Below, one piece after another: positions 24,293 to 31,517 of a DNA stretch of 64,000 bases (positions within the stretch are counted from its first letter, which is position 1; the number at the start of each line of letters is the position of its first letter). A program made the translations under genes and the position numbers. Origin of the DNA: Nocardioides immobilis (GTDB lineage: Bacteria > Actinomycetota > Actinomycetes > Propionibacteriales > Nocardioidaceae); contig NZ_QXGH01000017.1 in NCBI RefSeq assembly GCF_003515065.1, positions 62,001 through 126,000 of the forward strand. The letters run 5' to 3'. The notes below the pieces were generated by a model, which ran no database searches, was not told the origin of the DNA, and saw only the letters and a list, made by a program, of their open reading frames with translations.

Positions 24293-24918
24293 GCGCCGTC
24301 CGCGTCGACCACGCCGTCAGCAGCGGCACGTTCAGCCTCGACGGCGAGACCTTCGAGGTCGACAACAACATCTGGGTCGTCGGCGATGACACCGAGTGCG
24401 TCGTCATCGACGCGCCGCACTCGGTCGACGACATCCGCGCCGTCGTGGGGGACCGACGGGTCAGGGCCATCGCGTGCACCCATGCCCACGACGACCACGT
24501 CCGCGTGGCCCCCGCGCTGCGGGACCGCGTGACCGCGCCGATCCTCCTGCACCCCGACGACCGCCCACTGTGGGAGCTGACGCACGGTGGTCCCGACGAT
24601 GTCGACGGCTACCTGTGGGACGTCGACCTCGCCGACGGCATGACCATCGAGGTGGCCGGCACGACCCTGAGGGTGCTGCACACGCCGGGCCACGCACCGG
24701 GTGCGGTCTGCTTCTACGCCCCGGACCTGGGTTGCGTGTTCACCGGCGACACCCTCTTCCAGGGCGGGCCGGGCGCGACCGGCCGGTCCTACAGCGACCG
24801 GCCGACCCTGGAGGCGTCGATCCGCTCACAGCTGTTCGCGCTGCCCGACGACACGGTCGTCCACACCGGCCACGGCGACGACACGACCATCGCCGCCGAG
24901 CGTCAGCGGAGCGAGTAG
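24289..24918 (+). CDS. MBL-fold metallo-hydrolase paired with mscR (probable formylmycothiol hydrolase)
   Basis: 209 residues, GTG start overlapping the mscR stop. Metal-binding motifs: [20 protein letters not shown] (H-x-H-x-D-H), [33 protein letters not shown] and [12 protein letters not shown]. The protein belongs to the glyoxalase II-like group that hydrolyses thioesters. By position directly after mscR it probably releases formate from S-formylmycothiol, completing formaldehyde detoxification; that assignment rests on gene order. Its last 16 bp overlap the convergent hemolysin III gene. Confidence 0.88.
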   Translation: MSAVRVDHAVSSGTFSLDGETFEVDNNIWVVGDDTECVVIDAPHSVDDIRAVVGDRRVRAIACTHAHDDHVRVAPALRDRVTAPILLHPDDRPLWELTHGGPDDVDGYLWDVDLADGMTIEVAGTTLRVLHTPGHAPGAVCFYAPDLGCVFTGDTLFQGGPGATGRSYSDRPTLEASIRSQLFALPDDTVVHTGHGDDTTIAAERQRSE

Positions 24919-25631
24919 GTCACCACGGACACGGCGACGTACTGGGAGACGAACGCCAGCACCGTGCAGAGGTGGAAGACCTCGTGGAAGCCGAACCAGG
25001 TCGGTGACGGGTTCGGCTTCTTGGCGGCGTAGACCAGCCCGCCGATCGTGTAGAGGATCCCGCCGGCCGCCACCAGGCTGATCGCGGTGACGTTGACCGC
25101 GGTCGGGAACTTGTCCGACCCGGCGTGGAACTGGGGCAGGAAGAAGACGACGACCCACCCGAGCGCGATGTAGAGCGGCGTCAGCAGCCAGCGCGGGGCA
25201 TCGGTCCACGCGATCCGGAAGACCATGCCGACCGCCGCGCAGCCCCACACGATCCCGAACAGCAACCAGCGGGTCGCGCCGTCGAGGTAGAGGAACGCGA
25301 ACGGCGTGTACGTGCCGGCGATCAGGGCGTAGATGTTGGCGTGGTCGAACCGCCGCCAGAACGCCCACACCCGCGGCTGCCAGGTGCCCCGGTGATAGAT
25401 CCCGGAGACGGTGAACAGCAGCACCGAGCTGGCGGCGAAGATCGACGAGCCCACCCGGGTGAGCGTCGTGGGCGACAGCACGATGAGCACGGCGAACGCC
25501 GCAGTCACGAACGGAACCAGGCCGGCGTGCAGCCAGCCGCGCAGCTTGGGCTTGACCTCGGCGATCTTGTCGGCCATCACCTCGACGGCGCGATCGACCG
25601 CACTCTCAGTACGGCGGCGCGCGGTGGTCAT
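24903..25631 (-). CDS. Hemolysin III/PAQR-family membrane protein
   Basis: 242 residues with about seven membrane segments, e.g. HAGLVPFVTAAFAVLIVLSP, FAASSVLLFTVSGIYHRGTW, LLFGIVWGCAAVGMVFRIAW, LYIALGWVVVFFLPQF. Signature residues of the CREST superfamily are present: SGIYHR with the metal-site histidine, RRFDHANIYALIAGTYTPFA (aspartate) and GFHEVFHLCTVLAF (two histidines). Bacterial members are putative zinc-dependent membrane hydrolases; haemolysis itself is not established. The ATG at 25631 fits the cytoplasmic N terminus (MTTARRRTESAVDRAVE); the longer frame overlaps the next promoter. Confidence 0.9.
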   Translation of the reverse strand: MTTARRRTESAVDRAVEVMADKIAEVKPKLRGWLHAGLVPFVTAAFAVLIVLSPTTLTRVGSSIFAASSVLLFTVSGIYHRGTWQPRVWAFWRRFDHANIYALIAGTYTPFAFLYLDGATRWLLFGIVWGCAAVGMVFRIAWTDAPRWLLTPLYIALGWVVVFFLPQFHAGSDKFPTAVNVTAISLVAAGGILYTIGGLVYAAKKPNPSPTWFGFHEVFHLCTVLAFVSQYVAVSVVTYSLR

Positions 25632-25710
25632 GCGGACAAAGTAGAGGGAAGGATCGATCGAGCAGGAATCGAGAAGTGCCGGAGGTGCCCCCGCGCCTAG
25701 CGTCTCTTTC

Positions 25711-26316
25711 ATGAACTCCATCGACACCCTCACCCTCGAAGTGGCCGACCCGCAGGCTGCCCAGAACTTCTACAAGACCGTCTTCGGCGACAACCTGCCG
25801 ATCCGGTTCCGCGCGTCGGAGGCCCCGACCAGCGGGTTCCGCGGCTTCACGATCTCGCTGGTCGTATCCCAGCCCAGCACCGTCAGCACCCTCATGGACG
25901 ACGCGGTCGAGGCCGGCGCCACGGTGCTCAAGCCGGCCGCCAAGTCCTTCTGGGGCGTCGGCGGCGTGATCCAGGCGCCGGACGGGACGATCTGGAAGAT
26001 CGCCACCTCCGCCAAGAAGGACACCGGCCCGGCCACGCGTGACATCGACGAGGTCGTGCTGCTGCTCGGCGTCGACGACGTCAAGGCGACCAAGCGCTTC
26101 TACGTCGACCACGGGCTGGAGGTGGCGAAGAGCTTCGGCGGCAAGTACGCCGAGTTCGCCAGCCCGGCAGGCTCGATCAAGCTGGCCCTCTACTCGCGGA
26201 AGTTCGCGGCGAAGGACGCCGGGGTCCCGCCCGAGGGGTCCGGCTCCCACCGCGTCGTGATCGGCAGTGCCGCGGGCTCGTTCACCGACCCCGACGGCTT
26301 CGTCTGGGAGAGCTGA
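25711..26316 (+). CDS. VOC family protein, two-module
   Basis: 201 residues. First module: MNSIDTLTLEVADPQAAQNF and WGVGGVIQAPDGTIWKIATS; second: VVLLLGVDDVKATKRFYVDH, VVIGSAAGSFTDPDGFVWES. The paired G-G-x-x-x-D-P-D/A-P-D-G motifs close each module. It resembles glyoxalase-like proteins of the PhnB/extradiol type without clear metal ligands in every position. Isolated between divergent hemolysin III and the convergent NmrA-like gene, whose stop lies 2 bp after its own. Confidence 0.85.
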   Translation: MNSIDTLTLEVADPQAAQNFYKTVFGDNLPIRFRASEAPTSGFRGFTISLVVSQPSTVSTLMDDAVEAGATVLKPAAKSFWGVGGVIQAPDGTIWKIATSAKKDTGPATRDIDEVVLLLGVDDVKATKRFYVDHGLEVAKSFGGKYAEFASPAGSIKLALYSRKFAAKDAGVPPEGSGSHRVVIGSAAGSFTDPDGFVWES

Positions 26317-26317
26317 A

Positions 26318-27076
26318 TCACCGCACCGCAGCGGCCTGGTGGCTCGTCCAGGCGGCGAAGGTGGTCTCCGCGATCGTGGCGCCGGGACCGGGCACCAGCT
26401 CAGCGCCGCGCAGCACTGCCCCGAAGTAGCGGGCGTCCGGGTCCGTCACGACCGCGCGCTGGTCGCCCCGCTCTGCCAGGACGTTGCGGATGAACTCGTC
26501 GAACCGGACCCGCTCGGGGCCGCCGGTCTCGACGACACCGTGGAGCGGCGACCCTGCGGCGGTGCGGGCGACCAGGGTGGCCACGTCCTCGGCGGCGACG
26601 GGCTGGAACGAGACGGGCGCGATGTGGACGCTGCCGTCGACGGTGCCCGCATCGGCGATCGCGCCGACGAACTCGAAGAACTGCGTGGCGTGCACCAGCG
26701 AGAAGGGGACGCCGGACTCCTTGATCAGCTGCTCCTGGGCGACCTTGGCCCGCAGGTATCCGCTGTCCGGCACCTTCTCGCTGCCGACGACCGACAGCGC
26801 GACGTGGTGGCCGACCCCGGCGACGGTCTCGGCCGCCAGCAGGTTGCCGGTCGACGTACGGAAGAAGTGCAGGACGTCGTCGTCCGCGAACGACGGCGAG
26901 TTGGAGACGTCGACGACGACGTCCGCCCCGACCAGGGCGTCGGCGAGCCCCTCGCCGGTGAGGGTGTTCACTCCCGAGTCGGGCGAGGCAGGGACCGCCT
27001 CGTGCCCGTGGGCGTTGAGCTTGGCGACGACCTTCGAGCCGATCAGCCCGGTGCCTCCGATGACCACTACCTTCAT
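26318..27076 (-). CDS. NAD(P)H-binding NmrA/SDR-like oxidoreductase, predicted ECF41 target
   Basis: 252 residues beginning MKVVVIGGTGLIGSKVVAKL (Rossmann loop G-G-T-G-L-I-G), followed by the atypical-SDR segments ADVVVDVSNSPSFADDDVLH, VGHHVALSVVGSEKVPDSGY and SLVHATQFFEFVGAIADAGT. Such NAD(P)H-binding proteins reduce quinones or act as redox sensors. It lies directly downstream of an ECF41 sigma factor with a 57-bp gap in which the predicted sigma-dependent promoter is located, the classic ECF41 context (an oxidoreductase or carboxymuconolactone decarboxylase next to the sigma gene). Confidence 0.9.
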   Translation of the reverse strand: MKVVVIGGTGLIGSKVVAKLNAHGHEAVPASPDSGVNTLTGEGLADALVGADVVVDVSNSPSFADDDVLHFFRTSTGNLLAAETVAGVGHHVALSVVGSEKVPDSGYLRAKVAQEQLIKESGVPFSLVHATQFFEFVGAIADAGTVDGSVHIAPVSFQPVAAEDVATLVARTAAGSPLHGVVETGGPERVRFDEFIRNVLAERGDQRAVVTDPDARYFGAVLRGAELVPGPGATIAETTFAAWTSHQAAAVR

Positions 27077-27116
27077 GTCCGTGCCTTCCTGGTGCGTGGG
27101 TGTGTTCACCAGGAAT

Positions 27117-27143
27117 GACCGGAGCGGGCCGGTCACTGTGACA
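27117..27143 (-). promoter_or_regulatory. Predicted ECF41-type promoter of the NmrA-like gene
   Basis: On the minus strand TGTCACA (27143-27137), 16 bp, GGTC (27120-27117). The -35 matches the published ECF41 element exactly and the -10 differs by one base from CGTC. The -10 ends 40 bp before the ATG. It overlaps the stop codon of the sigma gene. Same spacing and -10 sequence as the two promoters at 8384-8460. Confidence 0.75.
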
Positions 27144-28044
27144 GTTCGCCGCCGGCGATGTGGGCGAGCTTGTCGGGGACCATCACCCACAGGACCTGCT
27201 CGATGCCCGCGGCAGAGGCGTCGATGCCCAGCATCGCCAACGGCTCGCCGGCCCGGGCCACCAGGAGGGACGGTCGTCCGTTGGCCTCGATCCAGGTGAC
27301 GGTCGTGCCGGCCCAGAAGTCGCCGGCGAAACCGGCGACCAGACGCGCCACCCGGTCGCGTCCGACGACCGGCCGGCGCGCGGCCCGCGGGGCGACGCCG
27401 GCGCCGTCCGACCGGCTCACCACGCCTTCGGCGAGGACTGCCTCGAGTCCGCGCAGGTCACCCTCCTGGGCGGCCCGGACGAACGCCTCGAGCAGCCGGC
27501 GGTGCTCGGCGGCGTCGACGGGCTGACGGCGGCCGGCGCGCAGGTGCTTGCGGGCGCGGGTCACGACCTGGCGGACGTTCGCCTCGGAGATCTCGAGCAT
27601 CTCGGCGATCTGCGGGTAGGGGTAGTCGAACGCCTCACGCAGCACGTACGCCGCGCGCTCCCGCGGCGGCACCTTCTCCAGCAGCAGCAGTACGGCGCTC
27701 TCGAGCGCCTCGCCGTGCTCGGCTCCCAGGGTGGGGTCGGCGCCGGTGGCGACCGGCTCGGGCAGCCACGGGCCGACGTACTGCTCGCGCTTGGCGCGTG
27801 CCGACTCGGCCGAGTTGATGGCCAGCCGGGTGGTCACCGTGGTGAGGAAGCCGCCCGGGTTGCGGACGACGGTCCGGTCGGTCTGCTGCCAGCGCAGCCA
27901 CGCCTCCTGGACGATGTCCTCCGCCTCGGCGACGCTGCCCAGCATCCGGTAGGCGATGCCGAACAGCCGCGGACGCGAGGAGTCGAAGAACTCGAGCGCA
28001 GGCTCGAGGACGCCGCTGTTGATCGCCTCGATCTCGGTCGTCAT
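27133..28044 (-). CDS. ECF41-type RNA polymerase sigma factor with SnoaL-like C-terminal domain
   Basis: 303 residues. Sigma region 2: RLFGIAYRMLGSVAEAEDIV, QEAWLRWQQTDRTVVRNPGG; region 4: VPPRERAAYVLREAFDYPYP, ISEANVRQVVTRARKHLRAG. The C-terminal third is a SnoaL-like domain with VVSRSDGAGVAPRAARRPVV (the DGGGK-like motif of ECF41) and VLWVMVPDKLAHIAG (NPDKL-like). In ECF41 proteins these motifs regulate the sigma activity instead of a separate anti-sigma. The ATG at 28044 is favoured, preceded by GGAGG, although spacing is unusually short. Upstream, TGTCACA-N16-GGCC at 28143-28117 is a weaker autoregulatory candidate. Confidence 0.92.
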   Translation of the reverse strand: MTTEIEAINSGVLEPALEFFDSSRPRLFGIAYRMLGSVAEAEDIVQEAWLRWQQTDRTVVRNPGGFLTTVTTRLAINSAESARAKREQYVGPWLPEPVATGADPTLGAEHGEALESAVLLLLEKVPPRERAAYVLREAFDYPYPQIAEMLEISEANVRQVVTRARKHLRAGRRQPVDAAEHRRLLEAFVRAAQEGDLRGLEAVLAEGVVSRSDGAGVAPRAARRPVVGRDRVARLVAGFAGDFWAGTTVTWIEANGRPSLLVARAGEPLAMLGIDASAAGIEQVLWVMVPDKLAHIAGGELSQ

Positions 28045-28116
28045 CCTCCGTCGTCCTTCCGGGTCCGGCGATCCTGCCACGACTTCCGGGCAGGGGAACA
28101 CGGTCCCCCGACACCT

Positions 28117-28143
28117 GGCCGGACAACGCCGCCGCCTGTGACA
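28117..28143 (-). promoter_or_regulatory. Weak candidate ECF41-type promoter before the second sigma gene
   Basis: Minus strand: TGTCACA (28143-28137), 16 bp, GGCC (28120-28117). The -35 is perfect but the -10 differs from GGTC at one base, and the distance to the chosen ATG is 72 bp, longer than for the other three. Listed because the -35 and spacing match; could be coincidence. Confidence 0.35.
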
Positions 28144-28227
28144 CCTCCCACGGCCGCGGAACCTTCCCTTGATCTCAAGTGTGGTTGAAGTTCTACCGTC
28201 GTGTGCAACGACGAGAGGAGATCAACG

Positions 28228-29058
28228 GTGACGACCCTGGTGACAGGTGCGACGGGCAGCTCCGGCCGCCACGTGGTGGCAGAGCTGGTACGACGGGGCG
28301 AGCGGGTGCGGGCGCTGACGCGGGCCCCCGCCGGTGCGGCCGAATTGCTCCCGCGCGACGTGGAGCTCGTCGCCGGCACCCACACGGCGCCGGCAACCCT
28401 GGACGCTGCGCTCGACGGTGTCAGCCGGCTGCACCTCACGGTGACCGCGGGCGTCGCCGAGACCGGACCCGAGCTGGTACGGCGCGCGGTCACCGCCGGC
28501 GTACGGCGGATCACCGTGCTGTGGGGCGGCTGGGTCGGCCCGGCGGAGCAGGCGGTGGCCGACTCCGGGGTGGAGTGGACCCGGCTGGAGCCACAGGAGT
28601 TCATGTCGAACACGCTGACCTGGAGCGAGTCGATCAGGGCCGACGGCGTGGTGCGCGAGCCCTACGACTTCCCGTCCGCGCTGGTCCATCCGGCCGACAT
28701 CGGAGCCGTTGCCGCGACCGCGTTGCTCGAGGACGGACACGCCGGCTGGGCCTACAACCTGACCGGGCCCGAGGCACTCACCTCCCGCGACCGGATCAGG
28801 ATCCTGTCCGAGGCGCTCGGGCGGGCCATCGCCTTCGCCTCCCTCACGCACGAGCAGGCCGTCGAGCGCCTGATGGCGACCGGGGTCTCCCGCGCGGACG
28901 CCGACTACGTCATCGGGTGGTACGCCGATCCGCCGGTCGAGGCGCGCACCGCCGACGACACCGTCGAGCGGGTGCTCGGACGTCCGGCGCTGACGTTCGA
29001 CGCGTGGGTGGCCGAGCACGTCGACCGGTTCCGGGAGCCCCGCGTTTCCGTCGCCTGA
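28228..29058 (+). CDS. NAD(P)H-binding NmrA-like oxidoreductase
   Basis: 276 residues from a GTG preceded by GAGAGGAG. VTTLVTGATGSSGRHVVAEL carries the nucleotide-binding loop; VRRITVLWGGWVGPAEQAVA, VEWTRLEPQEFMSNTLTWSE, and FPSALVHPADIGAVAATALL follow the NmrA-like pattern, and the C-terminal helix set starts TGPEALTSRDRIRILSEALG. Reaction unknown; related proteins are quinone oxidoreductases or redox sensors. Divergent from the second ECF41 sigma gene, with 183 bp between starts. No ECF41-type element was found on its strand. Confidence 0.85.
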   Translation: MTTLVTGATGSSGRHVVAELVRRGERVRALTRAPAGAAELLPRDVELVAGTHTAPATLDAALDGVSRLHLTVTAGVAETGPELVRRAVTAGVRRITVLWGGWVGPAEQAVADSGVEWTRLEPQEFMSNTLTWSESIRADGVVREPYDFPSALVHPADIGAVAATALLEDGHAGWAYNLTGPEALTSRDRIRILSEALGRAIAFASLTHEQAVERLMATGVSRADADYVIGWYADPPVEARTADDTVERVLGRPALTFDAWVAEHVDRFREPRVSVA

Positions 29059-29103
29059 CCGCCACCCGACCGCCGGTGGCCGGTGTGCCATCGTGAGGCC
29101 ACC

Positions 29104-29712
29104 ATGGAGACTCACCACCGGCTCCGGCGCGTCGTACTGATCGTCGCGGCGCTCAACTTCGGCTACTTCTTCGTCGAGTTCACCGTCGCCCTGGTCGCCG
29201 GGTCGGTCTCGCTCCTCGCCGACAGCGTCGACTTCCTCGAGGACACGGCGATCAACCTGCTGATCTTCGTCGCCCTCGGCTGGCCGCTCGCGAAGCGGGC
29301 GATGATCGGCAAGGCGATGACCCTGGTGATCCTCGGCCCGGCGGCGGTCGCGGGCTGGCAGGCGGTACGACGCTTCGCCGACCCCGTCGCACCCGACGTA
29401 CTCCCACTGGTGGCGGTGTCGGTCGGCGCGATCGCGATCAACGGGACCAGCGCCTGGCTGCTGGCCCGGGTGCACCACCACGGCGGCTCGCTCAGCCGGG
29501 CCGCGTTCCTGTCCGCCCGCAACGACGTCCTCGTCAACGTCGCGATCATCCTGATGGGCGTCGTGACGGTGTGGACCGGTTCCGGATGGCCGGACCTGGT
29601 GCTCGGCTGCTTCATCATCCTGATCGCGTTCCACGCGGCCTACGAGGTCTGGGAGGTCAGCGAGGAGGAGCGGCTGGCGGCCAGGGCGCTCGCCGGCGAG
29701 AAGATCGACTGA
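29104..29712 (+). CDS. Cation diffusion facilitator-like transporter
   Basis: 202 residues with five to six membrane segments, e.g. VVLIVAALNFGYFFVEFTVA, INLLIFVALGWPLAKRAMIG, VAVSVGAIAINGTSAWLLAR, VNVAIILMGVVTVWTGSGWP. The metal-binding aspartates of the family are in LLADSVDFLEDTAINLL and SARNDVLVNVAII, with the HHHGG turn between. CDF proteins export Zn, Co or Fe in exchange for protons. It is shorter than typical CDFs (about 300) because the C-terminal cytoplasmic domain is missing; such short homologues exist. The MerR-type promoter and metal-linked genes start 27 bp after its stop. Confidence 0.85.
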   Translation: METHHRLRRVVLIVAALNFGYFFVEFTVALVAGSVSLLADSVDFLEDTAINLLIFVALGWPLAKRAMIGKAMTLVILGPAAVAGWQAVRRFADPVAPDVLPLVAVSVGAIAINGTSAWLLARVHHHGGSLSRAAFLSARNDVLVNVAIILMGVVTVWTGSGWPDLVLGCFIILIAFHAAYEVWEVSEEERLAARALAGEKID

Positions 29713-29738
29713 CTGGGCAGGGCTGAGGTGGGCCGGGC

Positions 29739-29770
29739 TTGAATTCCGTACCCAGGTCCGGGTTTATCCT
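29739..29770 (+). promoter_or_regulatory. MerR-type promoter with long spacer and dyad
   Basis: TTGAAT (-35, 29739-29744) and TATCCT (-10, 29765-29770) are separated by 20 bp instead of 17, and the spacer contains the dyad CCGTACC-CA-GGTCCGG (29746-29761; six of seven positions complementary). This is the architecture of promoters that MerR proteins activate by twisting DNA. It reads into the CC-motif protein and merR genes, 6 bp upstream of the first start, so the transcript leader is very short or absent. Confidence 0.8.
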
Positions 29771-29776
29771 CGACGC

Positions 29777-30124
29777 ATGTCCGTGAACGCAACCGACGAG
29801 TGGGCCGCCGAGGCCTGCACCCTTCCCACGGTCGAGCAGCCGCTGCGGCGTGCCGAGTTCGACGACCTGTTCGCCCACGACGTGGTCGGCGTCCGTCCGA
29901 CGTCGCCACGTGAGCTCACGCTCGAGCTGCGCCCGGTGCCGGAGGTCGCGGCACGCGCCGCCGACCTGGCGGTCAGGGAGACCGGCTGCTGCTCCTTCTT
30001 CACCTTCGCGCTGACGATGACCGAGGGCCGGGTCGAGCTCGCGATCTCGACCGCCCCCGCGCACGAGGCCGTCCTGGTGGCGCTGCAGGCCAGGGCCGAG
30101 GAGCGCGTCGGAGCAGGGACATGA
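29777..30124 (+). CDS. Small CC-motif protein in a MerR-controlled operon
   Basis: 115 residues, unrecognised. MSVNATDEWAAEACTLPTVE, LFAHDVVGVRPTSPRELTLE, and ADLAVRETGCCSFFTFALTM then a hydrophobic/alpha ending (APAHEAVLVALQARAEERVG). The Cys71-Cys72 pair followed by S-F-F-T-F, with a further Cys14, suggests metal or thiol binding. The stop overlaps the merR start by 4 bp (ATGA), so the two are co-translated from the MerR-type promoter. Homologues next to MerR genes are common in actinobacteria as far as I recall, but without assigned function. Confidence 0.7.
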   Translation: MSVNATDEWAAEACTLPTVEQPLRRAEFDDLFAHDVVGVRPTSPRELTLELRPVPEVAARAADLAVRETGCCSFFTFALTMTEGRVELAISTAPAHEAVLVALQARAEERVGAGT

Positions 30125-30552
30125 GCGGCCTGCGGGCCGGCCAGGTCGCCGACGCGGTCGGCGTCAACGTCGAGACCCTGCGCTACTACGAGCGTCGCGG
30201 GATCATCGCCGAGCCCCAGCGGAGCCTCGGTGGGCACCGCCTCTACTCCGAGGAGACGGTCACGACCCTCCGCGTCATCAAGGCCGCGCAGCGGCTCGGC
30301 TTCACCCTCGACGAGGTCGCCGACCTGCTTGAGGCCGGTCGCCACCACCACGGAGCGCCGGCCGGCCTGCAGGCCCGCACCGAGGCCAAGCTCGCGGAGG
30401 TCGACCAGAAGATCGCCGACCTCCAGGTGATCCGCGCCAGTCTGGTCGCCGCCCGCGACGCCGGCTGCGACGACCTCGTCCGGTGCGCGGAGACCGACGG
30501 CTGCCCGATCCCGTTCGTGCAGATCGCGACGCGTGCGGGAGCTCCCGAGTAG
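30121..30552 (+). CDS. MerR family metal-responsive regulator
   Basis: 143 residues. Winged helix: GLRAGQVADAVGVNVETLRY, YERRGIIAEPQRSLGGHRLY; dimerisation helix around residues 80-112. The C terminus carries Cys116, Cys122 and Cys128 (DAGCDDLVRCAETDGCPIPF), resembling the Hg(II)/Zn(II) loop of MerR-ZntR proteins, while the usual first cysteine near residue 79 is replaced by HHH (residues 75-77). A histidine-containing metal site different from MerR is therefore likely; the metal is undetermined. It should act on the promoter at 29739-29770. Confidence 0.9.
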   Translation: MSGLRAGQVADAVGVNVETLRYYERRGIIAEPQRSLGGHRLYSEETVTTLRVIKAAQRLGFTLDEVADLLEAGRHHHGAPAGLQARTEAKLAEVDQKIADLQVIRASLVAARDAGCDDLVRCAETDGCPIPFVQIATRAGAPE

Positions 30553-30561
30553 GTTCGCGTC

Positions 30562-31002
30562 GTGGGTGTCGACGTACTCGTGGAGACGACGATCGCGCGG
30601 CCGGTGGCCGAGGTGGCGGCGTACGCCGGCGACCCGGGCAACGCCCCGGAGTGGTACGCCAACATCGCCTCGGTGAAGTGGCGCACCGAGCCGCCGGTGA
30701 CCGTCGGCTCGGAGATGGACTTCGTCGCCCGGTTCCTCGGGCGGACGCTGGCCTACACGTACCGCGTCACCGACCTCGTGCCCGGAGAGCGGCTCACGAT
30801 GGAGACGGCCCAGGGGCCGTTCCCGATGCGCACCACCTACACCTGGGAGGCTGCCGGCGACGGCACCCGGATGACGCTGCGCAACACCGGCTCGCCGTCC
30901 GGCTTCAGCCGGGTCGCGGCGCCGGTGATGGAGGCCGCCATGCGTCGGGCCACGACCAAGGACCTGGCCCGGCTCAAGGGCATCCTCGAGCGCCGCGGTT
31001 GA
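30562..31002 (+). CDS. SRPBCC family protein
   Basis: 146 residues, GTG start, 9 bp after merR. VDVLVETTIARPVAEVAAYA, GNAPEWYANIASVKWRTEPP, LAYTYRVTDLVPGERLTMET and TYTWEAAGDGTRMTLRNTGS make a polyketide-cyclase/START-like fold with a hydrophobic cavity. No catalytic residues are recognisable. It may belong to the MerR transcript or be independent; convergent with another SRPBCC gene (31010-31435) of different sequence. Confidence 0.85.
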   Translation: MGVDVLVETTIARPVAEVAAYAGDPGNAPEWYANIASVKWRTEPPVTVGSEMDFVARFLGRTLAYTYRVTDLVPGERLTMETAQGPFPMRTTYTWEAAGDGTRMTLRNTGSPSGFSRVAAPVMEAAMRRATTKDLARLKGILERRG

Positions 31003-31009
31003 CCTCGGG

Positions 31010-31435
31010 TCAGCCGGCCTTCTTGACGGCGCGCACCAGGCCGCCGAGCAGGCTGGTCGCGATCGCCTTGGTCACGGCCTTCTCGACGAGCGGCACCCGC
31101 TGGTCGGCCACCACCGTGTAGCTGATCGCGGTGCCGTCACCGGCCGCCTCGAGTACGACGTCGCCGTGGTAGTTGCGGAGCGGGACGCCCGCCACTGCCT
31201 TGTAGGACAGGCGGCGGCCGGGCTCGAACGCGGTGACCTCCTCGACGATGGCCGGGAGGGGGAGCGGCGTCGTGATCCGGCGGACGGCGCCGACGCCGTT
31301 GGGGTCGGTCGCGCCGGTGCTGGTGACCTTCGCCGAGATCCCGGGGCCCCAGTTGTGCATCCCCTCGTGGTCGGCGAGGACGCCCCACACGACGTCGATC
31401 GGTGCGGAGACGGTCTTTCGAGCGGTCGACTGCAT
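31010..31435 (-). CDS. SRPBCC family protein
   Basis: 141 residues: MQSTARKTVSAPIDVVWGVL, HEGMHNWGPGISAKVTSTGA, GVGAVRRITTPLPLPAIVEE, YKAVAGVPLRNYHGDVVLEA. A single START/Bet v1-type domain, probably binding a small hydrophobic ligand. A start 6 codons upstream (31453) is also possible. Convergent with the preceding SRPBCC gene with 7 bp between stops. Confidence 0.82.
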   Translation of the reverse strand: MQSTARKTVSAPIDVVWGVLADHEGMHNWGPGISAKVTSTGATDPNGVGAVRRITTPLPLPAIVEEVTAFEPGRRLSYKAVAGVPLRNYHGDVVLEAAGDGTAISYTVVADQRVPLVEKAVTKAIATSLLGGLVRAVKKAG

Positions 31436-31517
31436 GCGGGGAACGTAACGCACGGGACGGCCGCGGAACCCCGGGCCCGCCGTGTGATCAGCCCCACGTC
31501 GCTGCGTTCCGTCCGGG

